Of a stretch of 64,000 nt of DNA, positions 45,085 through 54,419 are shown piece by piece. The notes under the pieces were generated by a model. The model searched no databases and was not told the origin of the DNA. It saw only the letters and a list, made by a program, of their open reading frames with translations. The stretch is from positions 5,291,001 to 5,355,000 of the forward strand of contig NZ_OY782038.1 in NCBI RefSeq assembly GCF_963677575.1, read 5' to 3'. Position 1 is the stretch's first letter, and the number at the start of each line of letters is the position of its first letter. The DNA is from an uncultured Draconibacterium sp. (lineage in GTDB: Bacteria > Bacteroidota > Bacteroidia > Bacteroidales > Prolixibacteraceae). Position numbers and translations under genes: made by a program.

Positions 45085-48000
45085 TTAGAAGGTGAATTTA
45101 AGATTGAATCCATAAGATCGTGTTGCAGGTACACTAAAGTTATCCAACGATTGTGAATTCATATCAGTACTCATACCCAATTCAGGATCGAATGGAGCTT
45201 TTTTGTAGAAGAAAAACAGGTTTTGTCCAACTAACGATACAGAAGCTGATTTTACAGGTAGTCCAATTCTTTGTACATCAAGGTCGTATGATAGTGCTAA
45301 CTGTGTTAAACGAATATTTGTACGGTTGTAAACATAGGCTTCAGAAATACCATTACGCCCGCCAACTGTGGTATAATATGTATTTGGATTCATTTCTGTA
45401 ACTAGTGTTTCTCCCTGGATGGCGTTAACTTCAACATAACCTTTGTCGCGGGCGTCGGCAGTACGCTGGCTTACACCCCATCCGTCAAGGATTGATTCGG
45501 TTTGGCTAAATGCTTTTCCTCCAACTTTTGCATTGATAAGGAAGCTCAAACTAAACTGTTTGTATTGGAAGTTGTTGCTCCAACCCAAACTAAAATCAGG
45601 TTCCAGACTTCCAAGGTAGGCTTCATCTTTGTTTTCGTATGTTATTTCTGATGGCGTTTTTAACGGTTTCCCGTTGTCGTCTAACATAATTTGCCCGGCA
45701 TCATTTCTTTTAAATTTGTAGCCATACATGTCGCCAATTGAACCGCCACTAAATACACGTGCATGATAACCCTCAGAAGTTCCCAGATCAATGTATTTGG
45801 TTAAATCATTCGGATCAAGCTCAACTACTTCGTTATTATTCTTCGAGAAGTTCAATACTGTATTCCATTCAAAATCTTTTTTATCAACAGGTTTTCCGGT
45901 TAATACAATTTCAACACCCTTATTAACAATTTCTCCGGCGTTAAAATATTCAGAAGTGTAATAGTTGTCTTGTTCTGATCCACTGAGCGGTCTTGATAAG
46001 GCCTGGTTTGTACTTTTAACATGATAGTAGGTAAAATCTAATCCTAAACGACCATCATAAAAACGCCAGTCGGTACCAAATTCAAGTGTTACCAATTGTT
46101 CTGGTTTGGCATCGGTAAATGGCTTTACAGTATTACGATCGACACTGCCACTTGAGTTGATTGTATGGTTAACCTGAATTAAACCCCAGGGTACTTCGTT
46201 ATTAACCTGCGAACCTGAAGCACGAACTTTTGCAAACGAAACGGCTTCCGGCATGTTAAACATTTCAGTTAAAATACCTGATACCCCAACAGATGGGTAG
46301 AAATAAGATTCGTTACCTGTTAATGCTAAAGTTGATGACCAGTCATTACGTCCTGAAAGGTCGAGGAACAGCATTTCTTTATAACCCAATTGAATGTTTC
46401 CGAATAAACCTTTTTTAATGATCTTCCCATCATAAGTTGATTCGACAGAAACATTGTCAGGGATATTTTGGAAATAGAACTCATTTGGATAAAGAAGCGG
46501 ATTTGTTCCGTTATTTACACTTACACCATCGCCGAATTCGGATTTTTGGTAACTGGTACCGGCAATAACATTCAAACTCAGGTCTTCAAAATTGTCGGTA
46601 TAGGTGAAAATAGCATCGCCATATAGCTGTTTGTCGATGTACTTTTGGTAATCCCATCGTCCGTTTCTCGAGATGTTAACGGTATTACCTCCGGCGTAGT
46701 ATTGTTGGTCGAATGTTTTGTTTGCATAATCGTAACTTCCCCGGGCCTGGAATTTCAGTTTTTCAGAGATTTGATAATCAACTGCTACGCTTGCAATAGC
46801 ACGTTGGGTTAAATCTTCTCTTGGTTGTTTGTTAATTAGCCAATATGGATTTGACGTAAAGTGATCACCTTCAACAAACCAGTTTTGCCACATCATATTT
46901 CTATCGTCTCTGAAATATTGGTAGTTCTCTTTGTAATCGGCAAAATCCAGATCTCTTGGAAAAGTGTACAAACTGATTATTGGATTCAGATAGTAACCTG
47001 CAGTAGCTCTGTTTTTTGTCTTTTCTGAGGTAAGCATTACATTCGATGTAATTTTCAGATTATCTAACAATTGCAATGATTGCTTGAAAGTTACATTGTG
47101 TTTTTGGTAACTGTTGTTTGGAACAACACCTCCGGCGCCGGTGTTACCATAAGAGAAATAGGTAGTCATTTTTTCGTTACCGCCACTAAGAGTAACTGTG
47201 TTGATAAGGTTGTAACCTGTTTCAAAGAAATCATCAACATAGTTGCTGGCATAATTTCCTTTAGTAGTCGACCAACTTTCTGCAGAGCCGCCTTCGCTTC
47301 CATAAGAGAATTGAAGATCGGGTGTTTCAATAATATTTTCGAAAGTGGCAGTTGAACTAAACGTTACATTAATTTTACCTTCACTTCCTTTTTTTGTAGT
47401 AATAATAATTACACCGTTGGCTCCATCGCTACCGTATAGTACAGAAGCTGTAGCTCCTTTTAAAACAGAGATACTTTCAATGTCATCAGGGTTTAATTGC
47501 GATAGACCATCTCCTTCATCAGTTCCTCCCCACATACCAGATTGACCACCTTTGTTGTTTACCATTGGAATACCATCGATAACATACAAAGGATCACTAA
47601 CTTGTGAAATGGACTTGCTCCCACGTAAAACCGTACGGGTAGAACCTCCTGCACCTGAGGTGCTTTTGCGAATCTCCAAACCGGCAGTTTTACCATTCAG
47701 TCCACTCATAAAGTTAGCGTCTCTGGCTTTCATTATTTCATCACCTGTAACTTGCTGAGAAGAATAAGTCAGCGTTTTTTTGTCGCGCTGAATACCGAGG
47801 GCTGTAACCACAACTTCATCAAGGTTTTGAGAGTCGGTTTCCATGTTTACGTTCAGGCTTGCCTGACCGCTGTAGGCAATTTCCTGTGTTAACATACCGA
47901 TAAAGCTGAATACAACTACATCGCCTTCTTTTACATCTTTAAGCGTGTATTCTCCATCAAAGTTCGTAATAGTACCATTCGAAGTACCTTTTACCATAAT

Positions 48001-48168
48001 AGTCACACCTGGAAGAGGTGCGTCGGACTCATCTGTTACTATACCTTTTAATTCTCCCTGTTGTGCCATTGCGGCAAAACCTGAAAGAACGAAGATTAAA
48101 GGAACAGCAAATTTTGAAATCGATAGCCTTTTGGTTAGCTGGCTAATCGCTGAAAAATAATTTTCCAT
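45085..48168 (-). CDS. SusC/RagA-family TonB-dependent transporter of the mannan PUL
   Basis: 1027-aa outer membrane importer. ATG 48168 gives the long signal typical of SusC (ending SGFAAMAQQ); the frame is open to 48207. Domains in order are carboxypeptidase-D-like (LKGIVTDESDAPLPGVTIMV), TonB region (LDEVVVTALGIQRDKKTL), plug (YVIDGIPMVNNKGG; ISVLKGATASVLYGSDGANG), then the barrel ending LKFTF. It forms an operon SusC-SusD-GH92-GH92 on the minus strand and is divergent from the regulator at 48549, across a 380-bp region. Confidence 0.95.
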   Translation of the reverse strand: MENYFSAISQLTKRLSISKFAVPLIFVLSGFAAMAQQGELKGIVTDESDAPLPGVTIMVKGTSNGTITNFDGEYTLKDVKEGDVVVFSFIGMLTQEIAYSGQASLNVNMETDSQNLDEVVVTALGIQRDKKTLTYSSQQVTGDEIMKARDANFMSGLNGKTAGLEIRKSTSGAGGSTRTVLRGSKSISQVSDPLYVIDGIPMVNNKGGQSGMWGGTDEGDGLSQLNPDDIESISVLKGATASVLYGSDGANGVIIITTKKGSEGKINVTFSSTATFENIIETPDLQFSYGSEGGSAESWSTTKGNYASNYVDDFFETGYNLINTVTLSGGNEKMTTYFSYGNTGAGGVVPNNSYQKHNVTFKQSLQLLDNLKITSNVMLTSEKTKNRATAGYYLNPIISLYTFPRDLDFADYKENYQYFRDDRNMMWQNWFVEGDHFTSNPYWLINKQPREDLTQRAIASVAVDYQISEKLKFQARGSYDYANKTFDQQYYAGGNTVNISRNGRWDYQKYIDKQLYGDAIFTYTDNFEDLSLNVIAGTSYQKSEFGDGVSVNNGTNPLLYPNEFYFQNIPDNVSVESTYDGKIIKKGLFGNIQLGYKEMLFLDLSGRNDWSSTLALTGNESYFYPSVGVSGILTEMFNMPEAVSFAKVRASGSQVNNEVPWGLIQVNHTINSSGSVDRNTVKPFTDAKPEQLVTLEFGTDWRFYDGRLGLDFTYYHVKSTNQALSRPLSGSEQDNYYTSEYFNAGEIVNKGVEIVLTGKPVDKKDFEWNTVLNFSKNNNEVVELDPNDLTKYIDLGTSEGYHARVFSGGSIGDMYGYKFKRNDAGQIMLDDNGKPLKTPSEITYENKDEAYLGSLEPDFSLGWSNNFQYKQFSLSFLINAKVGGKAFSQTESILDGWGVSQRTADARDKGYVEVNAIQGETLVTEMNPNTYYTTVGGRNGISEAYVYNRTNIRLTQLALSYDLDVQRIGLPVKSASVSLVGQNLFFFYKKAPFDPELGMSTDMNSQSLDNFSVPATRSYGFNLKFTF

Positions 48169-48548
48169 AAAATTTGTGTTAAGTTTAAATTTCAAATTTT
48201 TTAACAATTTTAATTGGAGGTGATTTATTTGTGATTAACTGTGGATTAATGCGGCCGGAATTGTTGTTAATCCCGATTAATATTTGATTAATAAGATTGT
48301 AAAAATCTGACAGATAGCGGAAAGTGAGGTGTTTGAATATTTTACGAAAAATTGATTCTCAATTAACATTAATTTGCAAAACACCCCGTTTGAAAGATTT
48401 TTGCTTGAAAAATATGGCCGAAGAGGGGTGAGGTAAAAAGATATTAATGTGTCTGAATAACAAATTGCTATTTTTATTGGCTTTAGTTTGTGTGGATAGT
48501 TTCGTTGAAAGCGCTAAAATTATACTTTTGTTTTCTATTAGCTAACTA
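48169..48548. promoter_or_regulatory. Divergent control region of the PUL and its regulator
   Basis: 380 bp of AT-rich DNA between susC (minus) and the sensor-regulator (plus). For the plus gene, TTTC at 48510-48513, a 19-bp spacer and TACTTTTG at 48533-48540 fit the Bacteroidota promoter, which would leave almost no leader before ATG 48549. I found no clear TAnnTTTG for susC. Any operator for the regulator would be expected here. Confidence 0.45.
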
Positions 48549-51086
48549 ATGATGCGGGGGATATTTCTTATTTCTTTTTTTGTTCTATCGTTGGTATTCA
48601 AAAGCAATGCCAACGAGCATCGTGGTGTCTTCTTCAAATCAAAAGAAGTATCGCTCGAGAACCGTACCGGAATTGATCTTACCGAAGATGGCACCATTAC
48701 TTACCAGAACAGTTTTTCTATTGAATTCGATATTTTGTTTCGTGACCTTGACGAGCGTTACGGTTATGTGTTACAACTAAAAGAAACAAACGACGGGCAT
48801 CAGTTCGATCTCATTTATAACATCGATGGGCGTTTTCCCGATCTTTTTGTTGTTCTCGATAAAAAGGAAACCAACTTACAGATGGCTTTAAGCCGCGAGC
48901 AAATTGAGCTTGTGAACCGTTGGCACAAGTTTCGCTTAACGGTTGATGCTGTTTCGGGTGATGTGGCGATGACTTTTGGTGGCAAAACGGTAACAGATAA
49001 AATTGAATTGCCTGCCTCATCAGAACTCGAATGGACTTTTGGAATTGTAGATCGTTATGGTTTCGAGATTGATGAGGTGCCGCCAATGTCGGTGCGTAAC
49101 ATCCGGTTCTCTGAGCAGAATAATTTGAAATACTTTTGGCCACTTGATTATACAACGGGTAATACCGTAAAGGATTCGGTGGACGGAAAAGAGGCTGAAA
49201 TTATTAATCCGGCCTGGGTAGTTGAACAGCACCAAACCTGGAAGCAGGTGCGCTCGTTCGAATTCTCAGAAATGCCACAAATTGCTTTTAACAAAAACAC
49301 CGAAGCATTTTATTTTGTCGAACGTAAACAGGGAATAACAAAATTCAGCCTTAATGAGCGTAAAGTTAGTACCATAAAATACCGATCGGGTAATCCGTTT
49401 TACGAAGATGCCCAACAGGTTTTCTTTGATAAAAACGATCGTTTACGAACCTATTCAAAATACAAGAATTTAGCTCCTGCTTTTAACGAAGCCAGCAGAA
49501 CCTGGGACAACCGATACGACACGCTTGCATATCTGCCGAAATACTGGCACCACAACAGTTTCTTACATCCGGTAGACGGAGCTTTTATGGCAATCGGAGG
49601 TTACGGTTTTTTTACCTATTTCAACACTATCAGAAAATTAGATGAAAGAACAAAAACGTGGAAAGAATTGAAATTGAAAGGTGAGCTTTTTGAGCCACGT
49701 TACCTGGCATCGCTGGGGCAAAGCAAAAATGACAGCGTTTACTACCTGTTTGGCGGTCTGGGTAACGAAACCGGAAAACAAATTCTGGGGAAGGAGTTTT
49801 ATTACGATCTGTACAAAATTGATTTTGGAGCAGATACCATTTCAAAAGTTTGGGAAGTTGAAGAGATTGACGATGAAAGTTATACGCCGGTAAATTCGAT
49901 GATTATAAATGAACAGGAGAACTGTTTTTACACGCTCTGTTTTTCGCACGGAAATAACGAAACCGCTTTGCAGCTGATAAAAGCCGATTTGAATAATCCT
50001 GAATATAAATTTATAGGCAGTAAAATTCCTTACACTTTTTATGATATTACCTCTTTTGCCGATTTGTATAACTGGGAAACGCACAACAAAATTCTGGCAC
50101 TTACCATGCACGAAGCAGCCGATGGAAAATTTAAGGTAAATATTTACTCGTTAAATTATCCGCCATCGGAGGGTGAATTGGCACCGACAGGAGAAAAGAA
50201 GACTGGAAAATTTCATGTAGCTTATTTCATTTTCGGCGCATTGGCGTTGTTATTGATTGGTGGGGTAACGATAATTCTTGGAAAGGCCAAAAAATCAAAG
50301 ACGGAATCAAGAAAAACAACATTGAATTTGCTTCCCGACGAACCCAATAACAGCGACGAACCTTTGCAGGGACGTATCCTAACTTTTGGCGGATTTCAGG
50401 TGTTCGACAGAAACGGAAAAGATATAACTTACCGTTTCTCTCCAACGGTAAAAGAACTGTTTCTGCTCATTTTCCTGAATACTGTTGATGGAAATACGGG
50501 GATTTCTTCTAAAAAAATTCAGGAATTCCTTTGGCCCGATAAATCGGAACACAATGCAAAAAATAATCGTGGGGTGAACATTAAAAAACTACGGTCGATT
50601 TTGGAGGACGTGGGTGATATTACGATCACTTTTGACGGAAATTATTGGCGCATGTCGCATTGCGAGGATGTATTCTGCGATTTTGAATACATAAAAGAGT
50701 ACAATAAAATAGGCTTTGATATTTCGCGTATCAAGGAGTTCAATACGGTAATGAGTATTTTGAGCCGCGGAAATTTCCTTCTGAACACCGAAACGGAGTG
50801 GCTCGACCGATGGAAAGACAATATTTCAGGCAGGATTGTGAACCGGCTAGAAGAAGTTTGTGAACTGTTGGATATTCGCAAAAATGAAAAGGAATTGCTC
50901 GAAATTACCGATGTGCTTTTCACTTTCGACCAAATGAACGAAACGGCGCTGGAATTAAAATGTAATATTCTTTATCACCAGGGAAAACATAGTTTGGCTA
51001 AGGAAATATACAACCACTATATTAAGTTGTACCAAAAATTGTACAACGAAGATTTTAAACGTTCGTTTAAAGAATTGGTGAGTTGA
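48549..51086 (+). CDS. Membrane-spanning regulator: LamG/kelch-like sensor, TM, winged helix, BTAD
   Basis: 845-aa one-component regulator. A signal peptide or anchor is at residues 1-21. Residues about 30-230 look like a concanavalin/LamG sandwich (NSFSIEFDILFRDLD; VNRWHKFRLTVDAVSG). Residues about 235-545 look like a kelch-type propeller (FMAIGGYGFFTYFNTIRKLD; YYLFGGLGNETGKQ). One transmembrane helix is at about 557-579 (VAYFIFGALALLLIGGV). The cytoplasmic part has an OmpR-like winged helix at about 610-705 (ILTFGGFQVFDRNGKD; IQEFLWPDKSEHNAKNN) and a BTAD-like helical domain to the end. It is thus not an HTCS, SusR or sigma/anti-sigma pair. Being divergent from the GH92 PUL, it probably controls it in response to periplasmic glycans; that link is inference. 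Confidence 0.82.
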   Translation: MMRGIFLISFFVLSLVFKSNANEHRGVFFKSKEVSLENRTGIDLTEDGTITYQNSFSIEFDILFRDLDERYGYVLQLKETNDGHQFDLIYNIDGRFPDLFVVLDKKETNLQMALSREQIELVNRWHKFRLTVDAVSGDVAMTFGGKTVTDKIELPASSELEWTFGIVDRYGFEIDEVPPMSVRNIRFSEQNNLKYFWPLDYTTGNTVKDSVDGKEAEIINPAWVVEQHQTWKQVRSFEFSEMPQIAFNKNTEAFYFVERKQGITKFSLNERKVSTIKYRSGNPFYEDAQQVFFDKNDRLRTYSKYKNLAPAFNEASRTWDNRYDTLAYLPKYWHHNSFLHPVDGAFMAIGGYGFFTYFNTIRKLDERTKTWKELKLKGELFEPRYLASLGQSKNDSVYYLFGGLGNETGKQILGKEFYYDLYKIDFGADTISKVWEVEEIDDESYTPVNSMIINEQENCFYTLCFSHGNNETALQLIKADLNNPEYKFIGSKIPYTFYDITSFADLYNWETHNKILALTMHEAADGKFKVNIYSLNYPPSEGELAPTGEKKTGKFHVAYFIFGALALLLIGGVTIILGKAKKSKTESRKTTLNLLPDEPNNSDEPLQGRILTFGGFQVFDRNGKDITYRFSPTVKELFLLIFLNTVDGNTGISSKKIQEFLWPDKSEHNAKNNRGVNIKKLRSILEDVGDITITFDGNYWRMSHCEDVFCDFEYIKEYNKIGFDISRIKEFNTVMSILSRGNFLLNTETEWLDRWKDNISGRIVNRLEEVCELLDIRKNEKELLEITDVLFTFDQMNETALELKCNILYHQGKHSLAKEIYNHYIKLYQKLYNEDFKRSFKELVS

Positions 51087-51108
51087 ATGTAGTAAAAGTG
51101 GGGCGAAA

Positions 51109-51392
51109 GATGTCTTCGGACAAAGTGCAAAAACTTATTTCCTAACCGTATTGCCTGTGGCACAAGTATCAAAAATTGTTTTGTAAGCTCATTGCCAATG
51201 GCAGAAGCACGAAAAACCAATTTCTTAGCTCATTGTCAGCGGCAGAGGCATGAAAATCTATTTTCTGAATTCATAGCCAATAACAGAATCACGAAAAAAC
51301 ATTTTTTGAACACATTGTCATTGACAGAAGCATAAAAAATTATTTTGTAATCACATTGCCCATGGCAGAAGCATCTTTAGTTATTCTGAATA
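51109..51392. repeat. 41-bp tandem array, about seven diverged units
   Basis: The core ATTGCCAATGGCA or variants starts at 51150, 51191, 51232, 51273, 51314 and 51355, always 41 bp apart; a weaker unit starts at 51109. Each core is a small dyad (TGCCAATGGCA). Units end in a variable A/T-rich part, often CACGAAAAA. The array fills the space between the convergent regulator and E1 genes. Confidence 0.85.
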
Positions 51393-53804
51393 TTATAACT
51401 CCGGAAACCGATCGGGTTCCACCTCGTGCATCATCTCGTAAACATTTTTGAATAGTAATTCCACATTTGGCTTCGAGAAATATTCGCCGTCGATGCCATA
51501 GGCAGGGCGGTGTTCCTGCGCCGAAAGTGTTCGTGGTGCAGTATCTAAATAATCAAATGCTTTTTGCCCCTCGATTACTTTTTGCATCATATATGCCGTT
51601 CCTCCACCGGGCACATCTTCGTCCATAAAAATTACTTTTCCAGTTTTTTTGATGGACTCCAAAATGATATGATTTAGATCAAAAGGCATTAAAGTCTGCA
51701 CATCGATCACCTCAATGGAAATACCTTTAAAGTCCTGCAAAAGTTTTGCAGCTTTCACTGCATGATGCACGTTCCATGCATAAGTAACAACGGTTACATC
51801 CGTTCCTTCCTGCATAATTTCCGGAACGCCAAGCGGCACTTTGTATTCGCCATGATTAACCGGTAATTTTTCTTTAACGTTATAACCTTTTAGCGGCTCA
51901 ATAACCAGTGCCGGATCGTTACCTTCCAATAAAGTATTGTAGAAACCTGCAGCTTGCGTAAGGTTGCGGGGAACGCATAAGTACATGCCACGCATCGATC
52001 CCAAAAGCATTTGCATGGGCGATCCGGCATGCCAGATTCCCTGCAACTGATGGCCACGCGTGCGTATAATCAGCGGTGCCGCCTGTCGGCCTTTGGTGCG
52101 GTATTGCAGCGTTGCCAAATCGTCGCTTAGTTGCGACTGCGCATAAATCAGGTAATCGAGGTATTGAATTTCGGCGATAGGACGGAAGCCACGCATCGCT
52201 AATCCAATTCCTTGTCCAATAATTGTGGCTTCGCGAATACCTGCATCATCAACTCGCACTTTGCCATATTTTTCCTGCATCCCTTTCATTCCCTGGTTTA
52301 CATCACCCAATTTTCCGGTGTCTTCACCAAAAGTTACCAGGTTAGGGTATTTGCTAAACAGGGCATCGAAATTTTTATTAACAACCACTGATCCGTTTAC
52401 GTCGGTAGAATTATCGTCATATTCTATTGCAACTGCTTTAACATTCAGCGCAGCGTCTGGTCCGGTTCTGTACAATTCCCCGTTGTAGAAACCGGCTGTG
52501 CGTTCTTCAAAACGACTGATCCAGTCTTTTAAAATGTCGCGTTCGTCTTCCAACTCTGGCATGGTATGAAGCTCAAGTTTCAGCCTTTTTGCAAAGCTAA
52601 CATGCGACCTGCGGGTTGGGAAAATCTTATCAGTAACTTTTTCAAAGCGTCGTAAACATTGTAATTCACTTCGCTCATCAATTCTTTTCAGAATCTCGAT
52701 CAACTCATTGCGCTCATCAAGGTATCCTTCGGTATAATTATTCCACGCTTTTTTGCGGGCTTCTTTTGCTCTTTTTTGTGCTGATTTTTCAATCTCAACC
52801 AAGATATCTTCGTCGGCAATTCCTGATTCCAACAACCATTTACGCATTTGGTTAATGCCGTCGTATTCTTTTTCCCACGCCAGACGCTCTTTTGTTTTGT
52901 ATCGTTCGTGCGAGCCCGAAGTAGAGTGTCCCTGTGGTTGTGTAACTTCATTTATATGAAATACAACGGGTGTGTGGTTTTTCCGGCAATTATCAATTCC
53001 TTCTTTAAATGTTTTTACCAAATCAGGATAGCTCCAGCCTTTACATTTATAAATCTCGACACCGTTGCTGCCTTTTTCTTTGGCAAAACCTTTCAGAGCT
53101 TCCGAAATGCTCGATTTTGTGGTTTGCAGCTCAATCGGCACGCTAATTCCAAAACCATCGTCGTAAACTGCAATGGCAAGCGGAACCTGAAGAACTCCGG
53201 CTGCGTTTATCGTTTCAAAGAAAATTCCTTCACTGGTGCTGGCATCGCCAATACTGCCAAATGCTACTTCGTTTCCGGTAACATTGTTGTTCAGTTGCTT
53301 TTTTAATTCCGGCTGTTCACGAACCATTTTACTGGCTTGTGCCAGCCCCAGCAAACGTGGCATTTGTCCTGCTGTTGATGAAATATCGGAAGCAGAATTG
53401 TACTGATTGGCGAGGTCTTTAATTTCTCCTGAATCGCTTATGTTTCGCGTGCTAAAATGATTATTGAAATTTCGTCCTCCGGTAGATGGATTTATTTCGT
53501 CGTCGGTATCGCCGTAAATCATGGCAAAAAATTCTTCCGGCTCCAGCAATCCAAGTGCCAGCATAAACGTCTGATCACGGTAATAACCCGAGCGCCAGTC
53601 GCCTTTTTTGAAATTCTTGGCGTAAGCAATCTGGGCAATTTCTTTTCCATCTCCAAAAATACCAAAGTGCGCACGTCCATTGTGTACCTCGCGGCGCCCC
53701 ATTATACTAAGCTGGCGGCTTAAGCTGGCGATATAATAATCTTGTAGTGCTTCTTTTGCAGATATCTGGTTCTTTGTTGCCGGTTTTTCTTTTTCTAAAT
53801 ACAT
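51393..53804 (-). CDS. Fused alpha-beta E1 of a 2-oxoacid dehydrogenase
   Basis: 803-aa cytoplasmic thiamine-diphosphate enzyme that decarboxylates a 2-oxoacid and passes the acyl group to a lipoyl E2. The alpha part (about 1-370) has the ThDP region FGSIGDASTSEGIFFETIN and IYKCKGWSYPDLVKTF. The beta part (about 470-800) has TFGEDTGKLGDVNQGMKGM, GIREATIIGQGIGLAM and EVIDVQTLMPFDL. The branched-chain or pyruvate type cannot be settled. The fusion of alpha and beta in one chain is common in Bacteroidota. No E2 or E3 gene is next to it. Confidence 0.88.
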   Translation of the reverse strand: MYLEKEKPATKNQISAKEALQDYYIASLSRQLSIMGRREVHNGRAHFGIFGDGKEIAQIAYAKNFKKGDWRSGYYRDQTFMLALGLLEPEEFFAMIYGDTDDEINPSTGGRNFNNHFSTRNISDSGEIKDLANQYNSASDISSTAGQMPRLLGLAQASKMVREQPELKKQLNNNVTGNEVAFGSIGDASTSEGIFFETINAAGVLQVPLAIAVYDDGFGISVPIELQTTKSSISEALKGFAKEKGSNGVEIYKCKGWSYPDLVKTFKEGIDNCRKNHTPVVFHINEVTQPQGHSTSGSHERYKTKERLAWEKEYDGINQMRKWLLESGIADEDILVEIEKSAQKRAKEARKKAWNNYTEGYLDERNELIEILKRIDERSELQCLRRFEKVTDKIFPTRRSHVSFAKRLKLELHTMPELEDERDILKDWISRFEERTAGFYNGELYRTGPDAALNVKAVAIEYDDNSTDVNGSVVVNKNFDALFSKYPNLVTFGEDTGKLGDVNQGMKGMQEKYGKVRVDDAGIREATIIGQGIGLAMRGFRPIAEIQYLDYLIYAQSQLSDDLATLQYRTKGRQAAPLIIRTRGHQLQGIWHAGSPMQMLLGSMRGMYLCVPRNLTQAAGFYNTLLEGNDPALVIEPLKGYNVKEKLPVNHGEYKVPLGVPEIMQEGTDVTVVTYAWNVHHAVKAAKLLQDFKGISIEVIDVQTLMPFDLNHIILESIKKTGKVIFMDEDVPGGGTAYMMQKVIEGQKAFDYLDTAPRTLSAQEHRPAYGIDGEYFSKPNVELLFKNVYEMMHEVEPDRFPEL

Positions 53805-53992
53805 AAACGATTCTTGTTAATCAGCCGCAAATAAAACGAATATAAGTCAGAAATGTTTAGCTAAGGTGCTAATTTAGAATGCACTAAAAGGTGCATGGAA
53901 TTAGGGATTTTTGTTTAATAAGACTAAAAAGTATCTAATTGAAAATGAAATGAATGACTGAATTCCTTTTTGTTTGTTTTTACATGAAAACA

Positions 53993-54023
53993 TTTATTAT
54001 CCGAAATTTGTTTTTTAACTTTG
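53993..54023 (+). promoter_or_regulatory. Promoter upstream of the MITE and methyltransferase
   Basis: TTTA at 53993-53996, a 19-bp spacer and TAACTTTG at 54016-54023 fit the Bacteroidota consensus. The only plus-strand gene downstream is the methyltransferase at 54420. A perfect 14-bp palindrome, GCTCCGATCGGAGC, follows at 54059-54072. Confidence 0.5.
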
Positions 54024-54076
54024 CAGCACTTCATCTATTGAGATTACATATCGAAAACGCTCCGATCGGAGCTAAT

Positions 54077-54343
54077 AACCTGAGTTCGGCCTTAAAATAA
54101 CTCACAGCTTTAGCTATTTTTAGTCAGAAACTTTCACCGGTTTTCGAAGAACTATCGGGATAATTCAAGAAAATTGGGGGAAGTTTAAGGCAAAAAGAGC
54201 AAAGCCATAAATGGAAAGTCCTTCTCACGCCATCTTTGCATTTAAAATCCTTTAAAATGACCCGTTATTCCTGTAGAATTTAAAATCCAAATCTGACGTA
54301 ATTATGACTTTCTGTGAAAATATTTTAAAATCGAACTCAGGTT
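54077..54343. mobile_element. 267-bp MITE-like element with TIRs and 3-bp target duplication
   Basis: Left end AACCTGAGTTCG and the right end CGAACTCAGGTT are exact inverted repeats; after three mismatches TTAAAATA also matches, making 20 of 23. AAT flanks both sides (54074-54076 and 54344-54346). No transposase-like frame longer than about 40 codons is visible inside. The TIRs differ from those of the IS at 20226, so another transposase must have moved it. Confidence 0.8.
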
Positions 54344-54419
54344 AATAAGTACACAGGCAAAACTTCTGCTTGTGGTATTTTATTATTCAAATCATTCAAT
54401 CATTTTAAATTGTAAGAAA

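Noticed and set aside
51109..51392. 41-bp array as a CRISPR
   Set aside because: The whole unit repeats with drift; there are no unique spacers between invariant repeats and no cas genes nearby.
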